Shown here in pieces: positions 57,582 through 64,000 of a DNA stretch of 64,000 bases. Both the position numbers and the translations under genes were made by a program. Position 1 is the stretch's first letter; the number at the start of each line of letters is the position of its first letter. The notes under the pieces are model-generated. The model ran no database searches. It saw only the letters and a program-made list of their open reading frames with translations, and was not told the DNA's origin. Source of the DNA: Youhaiella tibetensis (GTDB lineage Bacteria > Pseudomonadota > Alphaproteobacteria > Rhizobiales > Devosiaceae); the NCBI RefSeq assembly GCF_008000755.1, contig NZ_CP041690.1:1365260-1429259 (forward strand), written 5' to 3'.

Positions 57582-57614
57582 AAAGCCACGTGCTCTGAAC
57601 TGCCTCAGCCGCGG

Positions 57615-58544
57615 CTAACCCTCTACTACCGCCTTGCGCGCGAAAAACTCACCGCCATTGACGATCACGATCCCGGCCAGCACGAGCAGGGCGCCGATGG
57701 CGAAGCTTGCATCGACAGGATCGTGCAGCACGATCACCGCGCTCGCCACCCCGAAGAGCGGGGTCATGAACGAGAGGATGCCAAGCCGCGTCGCCAGGTA
57801 ACGCTTGAGCAGCCAGAACCAGATGAGGAAGGTGGCCAGCGTCACTACGATCGACTGGAAGCCCAGGCTCAACAGTGCCGTCTGCGTGAACTCCACATGG
57901 GTGGCACCGGTGACCAGCGCGACGATGAGCATCAGGATCGCCGCCACCGCGACCTGATAGAACAGCGTCTTGGCGGCCGGGGCCTCCGAGATGCTGCTGG
58001 TGCGGATGACCACCGTAGTCAGCCCCCACGACGCGCCCCCGAGGAGCGCAAGGAAATCGCCCAGCAGCACGTTGCTCGCCGCGCCGCCGGCCGCGCCATT
58101 GCCTGCAAAGGCAATGCCCACGCCGACGAACGCCACCAGCACGCCCAGCCACTGCATGCGCGACATGCGCTCGTCCGGCAGCCGCAGGTGCAGGCCCAGC
58201 GCCGCCCAGATTGGGGACGTATAGACGAACACCGAGACGTGCGAGGCATAGGTGAAGTTGAGCGCCCAGGCGATGAACAGGAACTCCATCGCAAAGAGGA
58301 TGCCGATGCCGATCCCCGGCACGAGCGAGCCGTCGCGGAACTGCGCCAGCCCGTTCTTCCAGACCAGGTAAACGCCCAGCACCACGGCGGTGAACCCCGA
58401 GCGGATGGCGATCTGCATCACCGTCGTCACGTCCGGCGCCGCCAGCTTGATCGCGACCTGCTGGAAGCCCCAGCAGATGCATAGAACGAGCATGATGCCG
58501 AACGCAGTGGCGTCGAGCGGGCGACGGGCGGCTTTGGTTTCCAT
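57615..58544 (-). CDS. DMT-superfamily permease (EamA repeats)
   Basis: A 309-residue, ten-helix inner-membrane transporter with two EamA repeats. LVLCICWGFQQVAIKLAAPDV opens the first, and FLSFMTPLFGVASAVIVLHD-like sequence closes the second (it reads GILSFMTPLFGVASAVIV). Start at 58544 drops a non-conserved extension of 21 residues. Probably a metabolite exporter; unrelated in detail to the DMT gene at 18.2 kb. Substrate unknown. Confidence 0.87.
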   Translation of the reverse strand: METKAARRPLDATAFGIMLVLCICWGFQQVAIKLAAPDVTTVMQIAIRSGFTAVVLGVYLVWKNGLAQFRDGSLVPGIGIGILFAMEFLFIAWALNFTYASHVSVFVYTSPIWAALGLHLRLPDERMSRMQWLGVLVAFVGVGIAFAGNGAAGGAASNVLLGDFLALLGGASWGLTTVVIRTSSISEAPAAKTLFYQVAVAAILMLIVALVTGATHVEFTQTALLSLGFQSIVVTLATFLIWFWLLKRYLATRLGILSFMTPLFGVASAVIVLHDPVDASFAIGALLVLAGIVIVNGGEFFARKAVVEG

Positions 58545-58641
58545 GGGAGGGACTCGGGAGTTAGTCGATGCGGCCCGCACCTTGATGGTCGCGGCGGGGC
58601 AGGGCAACCGCTATTTTCGCCGCGCGGCCGCAGGAAACGCG

Positions 58642-58669
58642 AAGGGGCCCGCATTTCTGCGGACCCCTT
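58642..58669. terminator. Terminator hairpin after the RND operon
   Basis: AAGGGGCCCGCA and TGCGGACCCCTT pair with one mismatch around TTTC, 28 bases past the RND permease stop on the minus strand. Followed by only a weak T run. Confidence 0.65.
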
Positions 58670-58696
58670 GCTTGTCTTCGTCGGTACGGCTCTGCC

Positions 58697-61600
58697 TTAC
58701 TCGGCGGCGTCCTGGCGGGAAACCACCGTCACGCCGTTCTTTTCCGTTTCGACCAGGCCGTTGCCATCGGTACGGATGTACTTCTTGGCGCTGTCCGCGT
58801 CCGCCGGGATCTCGACCGAAAGACCCTCGGGGGTCGCAGCGGTCTGGCTGCGGCGGAAGGGCTTGGTGATCGCCGAGAACAGCCATCCGAACTGGTGCTT
58901 GATCACGTACGGGGCCGTGATCATGGTCGGAACCATGATCAGGGTCAGGGCCGTCGAGAAGAACAGGCCCGAAACCAGCGCCGCCGACAGGTGCACGAAC
59001 CACGAGCCGGCAAGGCCGCCCACCACGATCTCGCGGCGGATGAAGTCGAACTCGATATTGAGCGCCATCGGGATCACGCCCAGCGCCGTCACCGTCGCCG
59101 TCAGCAGCACCGGACGCACGCGCTGTGCGGCGGTGAGCAGCATGGCCTTGATCGGCTCGACGTCGTCGTCACGGCGGTAGTGGTTATAGGTGTCGATCAG
59201 CACGATGCCGTTCTTCACCACGATACCCGCCAGGGCGACGATGCCCAGGCCCGTCATGATGGCCGAGAAGCTCATCCCCGTGACCAGCATGCCGAGCAGC
59301 ACGCCCGCCAGGGACATGATGACCGTCGAGAGGGTCACCAGCACCTGGTAGAAGCTGTTGTACTCGAGCAGCAGCACGAAGAAGATCAGGAACATGGCCA
59401 TGCCGAACGCCTGCACGATGAAGGCATTGGTGTCGTCCACCTGTTCGGCCGAACCGCCATAGGCGATGGTCACGGTCGAGGGCCAGGTCTGCGTGGCCTG
59501 CCAGGCCTGCAGTTCCTTGACCTTGGCGTCGGTCGCCACGCCCGGCTCCAGGTTGGCCGCCACGTTCATCACGTAGACGCCGTTCCGGCGCTGGATGTTG
59601 GCCACCTTCGGCACGGCCTTGCGCTCGATGAAGTTGGACACCGGCACCAGGCCCGAACTGGTCATGATGCGCAGGCCGTCGAGCGTATCGAACGTCCGCT
59701 CGTCCTGCGGCAGGCGAACACGGATGTCGAGTTCGTCGGTCGCATCGTCCGGGCGATAGGTGCCCAGCTTCACGCCCGAGGTCACGAGCTGCACGTAGGG
59801 CGAGAGCTCGCGCACGCCGATGCCGTACTTGGCCGCTTCCGCACGGTCGATGGTGACTTCCCAGTCGATGCCGGGTGACGGGCGGCCGTCTTCCACGTCG
59901 ATCGTCTGTCCGAGGTCGTTCTCGATATAGTCGCGCAGCTTGGCGACGGCCGGAGCCAGGTCGGCATAGTTGGTGCTCTCAACGCGCAGGTTGATCGCCT
60001 TGCCGGCCGGCGGACCGTTTTCCTGGGCCGCGATCTGGACTTGCAGACCCGGGATGTCCTTGGTGCGCTCGCGGATATTGGCGAAGATTTCCTCGGCCTT
60101 GACGCGGTCGTTCCAGGGCAGGAGCTGCAGGTTGAACTGGCCGATCGTATCCGGCGGAGCGCTCGAACCCATCATGTTGGCGCCCGAACCGGCGAACGTC
60201 ATGATCGAGTCCTGGATGCCCGGCACCTGCAGGATCTGGTCTTCCACTTCCACCAGCAGGTCGCGGATCTCGACCGGCGAGTAGTTGCCGCGGGCAATGA
60301 CGTTCACCGTGCCGTATTCGGGCTCGGACGCCGGGAAGGCCTCCACGCCCGTCGGGTGGGTCATGTAGAGCCCGAAGATCAGCGCAATGATGCCCAGCCC
60401 CACGGGCAGGGTGATCAGCGGGTAATGCAGCAGCACCGAAAGCGCCCGCACGTAATGGCCCGAGAAGCCCTTGACCTTCTTGAGGTCGAACTTGTCCGGG
60501 TACATCACGATGTCGGCGGCTTCCTTCTCATCCTCATCGATATGCGCGCGGGCGATGATGCCGCCGATCACGGGCATGAAGATGAGAGCCGACACCAGCG
60601 AGGCCACCATGACCACGATCACGATGATCGGCAGGTAGCTCATGAACTTGCCGATGATACCCGGCCAGAAGAGCAGGGGGATGAACGCGCCCAGCGTCGT
60701 GAAGGTGGCCGAAACCACCGGCACGAACATCTTGCGCGCCGCCATGATGAAGGCTTCCTTCTTGTCGTAGCCTTCGGCCAGCTTTCGTTCGGCGTATTCC
60801 ACGACCACGATCGGGTCGTCCACGAGCACGCCCACCGCCAGCACCAGGCCGAACATGATCATCATGTTGACGGTCATGCCCATGATCTGGACGACGAGGA
60901 AGGCGATCATGAACGAGATCGGGATCGACGTACCGATCATGATGGCCGGACGGATGCCAAGGGTCGCCACGCAGGTGATCATCACCAGCGCAACGGCGGT
61001 CAGCACGGCGGCTTCAAGCGAACGGTAGAGGCTCTTGGTCGAGTCGGCCTGGTCCACCAGGAACGAGTGCTCGATGCCATCGGGCCAGTCCTTGGTGAAC
61101 TCGGTGGTGACCCGGCGGGTCTCGTCCGAGATCGAGATGACGTTGGTGCCAAGCTTCTTGACCACGCCCAGGGTAATGGCTGGCTGGCCGTCCACATGGG
61201 CGTATTCGGTCGCGTCCTTGAAGGTGCGCTGGATGGTGGCCACGTCGCCGAACGTCACGACAGTGTTGCCGTCGGTCTTGAGCGGCAGCGAATAGACGTC
61301 GGCGGCGTTGGTGATCAGACCCGGCACGTCCACGTTGAACGAACCCTTGCCCGTGTCGAGCGTGCCGCCCGGCACCACCATGTTGTTCTTGGCCAGCGCG
61401 TCCATCAGCTGCGCCGCGGTCAGGCCATAGGCCTCCAGGCGGTTGGTGTCGATGGTCACGGCCAGCATTTCGTCGCGGGCGCCCGAGATCGAGACGCTCT
61501 GGACGTCCGGAATTTCCTCGAGCTTCTTCTTGAGGTCCTTGGCCTTCTCGACCAGGGCGCGCTCCGGCACGTTGCCGTAGACGGCCACCGAGATCGAGGG

Positions 61601-62011
61601 CATGCCCGAGAACGAAATCTCGGTCACCGTCGGGGTGGTCGCATCGGCCGGCAGGTCGCCGGTCACGCCGTCGAGCTTGGCGCGGATATCGGAGAGCGCC
61701 TTGTCCTTGTCGGCGTTGACGTCGAATTCCAGGAACACCGAGGCGTGGCCGGTCGTGGAGGTGGACGTGTAGTTCTTCAGCCCGTCCAGGTCCTTGATGC
61801 GGTCTTCGATCGGCTTGGCGAGCAGGCGCTCGGCGTCGTAGGGGGAAACGCCAGTCTGGCTGACGGAAACATAGAAGTAAGGAATGTCGATTGCCGGGAA
61901 GCTTTCCTTGGGCAGCGACGTATAGGCGCCGAAGCCTGCGATCATGAGCAGAGCCATGATCGTCAGGACGACGCGCGGCATCCGAAGGATGCGTTCAATG
62001 AAATCAAGCAT
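58697..62011 (-). CDS. RND efflux permease (AcrB/HAE family)
   Basis: A 1104-residue inner-membrane pump with twelve helices in two halves, each with a large periplasmic loop. N-terminal MPRVVLTIMALLMIAGFGAY is helix 1; the helix 4 region GLVLAVGVLVDDPIVVVE carries the proton-relay Asp pair, and GIVALAGIVVKNGIVLIDTYN is the matching part of the second half. It runs on proton force and works with the adaptor encoded directly upstream (two-base gap). No outer-membrane TolC-type gene is here, so it must borrow one. It may carry drugs or other hydrophobic compounds. Confidence 0.95.
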   Translation of the reverse strand: MLDFIERILRMPRVVLTIMALLMIAGFGAYTSLPKESFPAIDIPYFYVSVSQTGVSPYDAERLLAKPIEDRIKDLDGLKNYTSTSTTGHASVFLEFDVNADKDKALSDIRAKLDGVTGDLPADATTPTVTEISFSGMPSISVAVYGNVPERALVEKAKDLKKKLEEIPDVQSVSISGARDEMLAVTIDTNRLEAYGLTAAQLMDALAKNNMVVPGGTLDTGKGSFNVDVPGLITNAADVYSLPLKTDGNTVVTFGDVATIQRTFKDATEYAHVDGQPAITLGVVKKLGTNVISISDETRRVTTEFTKDWPDGIEHSFLVDQADSTKSLYRSLEAAVLTAVALVMITCVATLGIRPAIMIGTSIPISFMIAFLVVQIMGMTVNMMIMFGLVLAVGVLVDDPIVVVEYAERKLAEGYDKKEAFIMAARKMFVPVVSATFTTLGAFIPLLFWPGIIGKFMSYLPIIVIVVMVASLVSALIFMPVIGGIIARAHIDEDEKEAADIVMYPDKFDLKKVKGFSGHYVRALSVLLHYPLITLPVGLGIIALIFGLYMTHPTGVEAFPASEPEYGTVNVIARGNYSPVEIRDLLVEVEDQILQVPGIQDSIMTFAGSGANMMGSSAPPDTIGQFNLQLLPWNDRVKAEEIFANIRERTKDIPGLQVQIAAQENGPPAGKAINLRVESTNYADLAPAVAKLRDYIENDLGQTIDVEDGRPSPGIDWEVTIDRAEAAKYGIGVRELSPYVQLVTSGVKLGTYRPDDATDELDIRVRLPQDERTFDTLDGLRIMTSSGLVPVSNFIERKAVPKVANIQRRNGVYVMNVAANLEPGVATDAKVKELQAWQATQTWPSTVTIAYGGSAEQVDDTNAFIVQAFGMAMFLIFFVLLLEYNSFYQVLVTLSTVIMSLAGVLLGMLVTGMSFSAIMTGLGIVALAGIVVKNGIVLIDTYNHYRRDDDVEPIKAMLLTAAQRVRPVLLTATVTALGVIPMALNIEFDFIRREIVVGGLAGSWFVHLSAALVSGLFFSTALTLIMVPTMITAPYVIKHQFGWLFSAITKPFRRSQTAATPEGLSVEIPADADSAKKYIRTDGNGLVETEKNGVTVVSRQDAAE

Positions 62012-62013
62012 GA

Positions 62014-63222
62014 TTAAGCCCCATCAGCCTTGCTGGCGTTCACGGTCTGCCCGGCCTGGACGAACTCCTGGCCGACAGTGATGACGTCCAGCGTCGCGGG
62101 CAGGCCCGTGACCAGAACGCCTTCGCGCGTATCGCTAATGATGGTGACCGGGTAGAAGGTCACCTTGCTATTCTCGACGGCGCGGACCCCGAGGGTGCCT
62201 TCGTCGTCGAGGGTCAGCACAGACTGCGGGAGCAGTTGAGCCGTGGCGGTGCCGAGGTTCACGGTCGCGCTCGCGGTGAGCCCGGCCTGGAGCGAACCAT
62301 CGGCGTTGGGAATCTCGATTTCGATCGGGAACGAACGGGTGGCCGAGTCAGCGACCGAGGCGATGTAGGTCACCTTGCCCTCAGCCGTCCTGCCGGTCAC
62401 CGTGGTGATCGTGGCGGGCAGGCCGAGGCGGGCGTAGCCGATCCGGGCTTCCGGCACGTTGCCGGTAAACAGGATCGGGTCCATCTGCACGATCGTGGCG
62501 CAGGGCGAACCGGCAGCCAGCATCGAGCCGACGGCGGTCATCGGGTCCTGGACGATGCCATCGCTCTTGGCGCGGATCTCGGTGCGGTCGAGTTCGGCCT
62601 TGGCCTGGTCGACAGCCGCCTGTGCTGCCTTGAGGGAAGCTTCGACCGTCACGACGCTATTGGAGGCCGCAGCGCCCTTGTTCACCAGCGCCTGGGTGCT
62701 GTTGTAGGCCGTCTGGGCCTGGGCGAGGGAGGCTTCCGCCTGGGCCACCGCCGCCTGGCGGGTACCCTGGTCGAGCGTGCAGAGCAGGTCGCCGGTCTTG
62801 ACCGACTGGCCTTTCTTGACCGCGACGCTTGCCACGATGCCGGTGGTTTCGGCCGAAGCGGTCACGGTTTCCTTGGCCTTCGTCTGGCCGCGAAGCGGAA
62901 CTTCGATCGGCATTTCCTTGGCGGTGAAGGTTTCAATGCGCACCGAACGTGCCGGGGCGGACTCGCCCTGGGTTTCGGCCTGGCGCTGAGCGATCGTCAG
63001 GTGAGGATCGACGTCGGTGTGAGTTTCCGATTCCGACAGGACCCCGGAATTCTCGAGGGCGGTCTTGACCGGCCCTTCCTTGTTACCGTCGACCAGTTCG
63101 ACGATGTGACGCTCGCCATTGCCCGGACCCTGGCCGCCCTGAATGAGCGTCCCGGTCGCCAGCCACGCACCCGCGGCAACGACGATCAGGAAGGCAACGC
63201 CATAAGAAAAGAATGCACGCAT
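62014..63222 (-). CDS. RND periplasmic adaptor (membrane fusion protein)
   Basis: A 402-residue protein with one N-terminal membrane anchor (residues 5-25), a variable stretch, a split lipoyl/barrel-sandwich domain (VTASAETTGIVASVAVKKGQSVKTGDLLCTLD-type half, and a second after the hairpin), an alpha-helical hairpin rich in Ala/Gln around residues 155-225, and beta-barrel and membrane-proximal domains. It links the RND permease to an outer-membrane channel. It is between the PadR and permease genes in one operon. Confidence 0.93.
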   Translation of the reverse strand: MRAFFSYGVAFLIVVAAGAWLATGTLIQGGQGPGNGERHIVELVDGNKEGPVKTALENSGVLSESETHTDVDPHLTIAQRQAETQGESAPARSVRIETFTAKEMPIEVPLRGQTKAKETVTASAETTGIVASVAVKKGQSVKTGDLLCTLDQGTRQAAVAQAEASLAQAQTAYNSTQALVNKGAAASNSVVTVEASLKAAQAAVDQAKAELDRTEIRAKSDGIVQDPMTAVGSMLAAGSPCATIVQMDPILFTGNVPEARIGYARLGLPATITTVTGRTAEGKVTYIASVADSATRSFPIEIEIPNADGSLQAGLTASATVNLGTATAQLLPQSVLTLDDEGTLGVRAVENSKVTFYPVTIISDTREGVLVTGLPATLDVITVGQEFVQAGQTVNASKADGA

Positions 63223-63239
63223 AATCTAAAAAACCCCCG

Positions 63240-63794
63240 CTATTCTGCCGCTTCTGCGGCCTCGGTGTCGGGGCGCGCCATCGCGATTAGCTCGCGCATA
63301 TGGGAAGCCATATGCTGCTGCGCAACCTCCATCACCGACAATCCGTAACGAACCACCCAGGCGTCTGCGGCGCTGAGCGGTTGATGACCCTGGAGGACGT
63401 CCTCCAGCTTTTTCTTGCCCTCGGCCATCTTGTCCATCTGCTCGTGCAGCCGCGCTTCCACGAGGCTTGCCGGCAGCAGGTGCGCGTAGCGCGCAAACAA
63501 GAGGAACGGAGAACGGTAGACGTCTTCGCCCAGCGGCTCGAACAGCGAGGCGACGAACGCCCGCCGGCCGGCTTCCGTGATGGCGTAGATCTTTTTCGCC
63601 GGCTTGCCGTCCTGCGGCTCCACGCGGCTGGTGACGAGCCCTTCGGCTTCCATTTTGGCAAGCGCCGGGTAGATCGAGCCGAAGCTCGCTTCCACGAAAT
63701 AGGCGCATTCGCCTTCCACCGTCATCCGGCGAATCTCGTATCCCGTCGCTTCGCCCTCATAGAGGATCGAGAGGCAGACCGTCCTGACATTCAT
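63240..63794 (-). CDS. PadR-family regulator of the RND operon
   Basis: A 184-residue regulator. The winged helix (residues 1-85) starts NVRTVCLSILYEGEATGYEIRR and includes FGSIYPALAKMEAEGLV and a wing around KPAKKIYAITEAGRRAF, standard PadR. The helical C-terminal dimerisation domain is longer, as in PadR-s1 members. It is the first gene of the operon with the RND adaptor and permease, and two palindromes lie upstream, so it probably autoregulates the operon. The start at 63794 precedes the conserved domain directly. Confidence 0.92.
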   Translation of the reverse strand: MNVRTVCLSILYEGEATGYEIRRMTVEGECAYFVEASFGSIYPALAKMEAEGLVTSRVEPQDGKPAKKIYAITEAGRRAFVASLFEPLGEDVYRSPFLLFARYAHLLPASLVEARLHEQMDKMAEGKKKLEDVLQGHQPLSAADAWVVRYGLSVMEVAQQHMASHMRELIAMARPDTEAAEAAE

Positions 63795-63829
63795 GTTAGT
63801 TGGTCTCCGGCGAACCCTATGCTCGCCAA

Positions 63830-63865
63830 ATATATGGCGGCCGTATATATGCCGGGCCGGCATAT
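63830..63865. promoter_or_regulatory. Two tandem palindromes upstream of padR-RND operon
   Basis: Site 1 (63830-63848) is an imperfect palindrome with ATATA and TATAT ends and GGC/GCC inside. Site 2 (63847-63865) is perfect: ATATGCCGG and CCGGCATAT around one G. They sit 36-71 bases before the PadR start, 17 bases apart centre to centre. They fit binding of two PadR dimers side by side. Confidence 0.65.
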
Positions 63866-64000
63866 GGCAAGCAGCGAGATCGTTTGGGGACGCGACCGGT
63901 TAACGCGGCATTAGAACGAAAGGCGACTGGCCGCGGATCAAAGGCGTTTACACACAACGCCTTACCTAAAGCTTAGACCTGGTGCGGCAAAGTCTCTACT
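63866..64000. other. Unassigned sequence at the window edge
   Basis: I see no gene here. AAGGCGTT (63941-63948) and AACGCCTT (63956-63963) form a perfect hairpin that could be a terminator for a gene beyond the window or an operator. Confidence 0.3.

Noticed and set aside
63941-63963. AAGGCGTT/AACGCCTT hairpin as a definite terminator
   Set aside because: No gene in the window ends there and there is no T tract; it may belong to a gene outside the window.

Overview
The window is a continuous stretch of high-GC bacterial chromosome whose gene content fits an alphaproteobacterium of the order Hyphomicrobiales, probably Devosia-like (an inference from family make-up, not from a marker gene). 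Supporting signs are a pseudoazurin, a DUF2865 protein, a TIGR02281-type retropepsin-like protease, class II DAHP synthase, adjacent divergent cobS/cobT, an Atm1-type ABC exporter, candidate EcfG-type stress promoters and a TGA-N9-TCA palindrome. I see no rRNA, tRNA, insertion sequence, prophage or CRISPR array. Coding density is high, and only the stretch between pepN and the first ABC exporter (about 8435-8765) exceeds 300 bases without a gene.

Layout. 1-5.6 kb: the tail of an unknown gene, a LolCDE/MacB-like ABC pair, a small exported protein, an extragenic palindrome and a histidine kinase. 5.8-14.6 kb: aminopeptidase N, then, read away from it, three tandem paralogous ABC exporters. 14.7-19.8 kb: a small unknown protein, pseudoazurin with a palindromic operator, a GH2 beta-mannosidase behind a structured leader, a DMT permease and a hemerythrin-domain protein. 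19.8-27.5 kb: two divergent regulator/MFS pairs (TetR and MarR, each with an inverted repeat between the genes) flank a small stress-type cluster (DUF2188, VOC, DUF3175, CHAD) and an NDH-2 dehydrogenase. 27.5-34.9 kb: DusA, a membrane aspartic protease, a DUF1003 protein, a glutathione S-transferase, cobS/cobT, a second histidine kinase and a membrane-anchored nuclease-like protein. 35-43.3 kb: an Lrp/AsnC regulator, moaA, an L,D-transpeptidase, rpiA, a DUF2059 protein, glutathione reductase, DAHP synthase, a lone receiver-domain protein and an outer-membrane barrel. 43.4-55.1 kb: nadE-gltX (overlapping), a DUF2865 protein convergent with and overlapping gltX, a FAH-family enzyme, cysS behind a candidate Cys/Ile-rich leader peptide, VOC-GFA-GFA, citramalate synthase and a LysM protein. 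55.2-64 kb: an ArsR-Atm1 operon, another DMT permease, and an RND efflux operon headed by its own PadR regulator.

Themes. Export dominates: four type-IV ABC exporters, a lipoprotein-type ABC pair, two MFS and one RND pump, with local regulators for both MFS pumps, the RND pump and Atm1. A glutathione thread is also visible (Gor, a GST, two GFA proteins, VOC proteins, Atm1). The region looks like ordinary core chromosome. The most interesting signals are in short non-coding stretches: the cysS leader, the mannosidase leader with competing stems, the perfect 23-bp palindrome before pseudoazurin, and the tandem palindromes before the PadR-RND operon.
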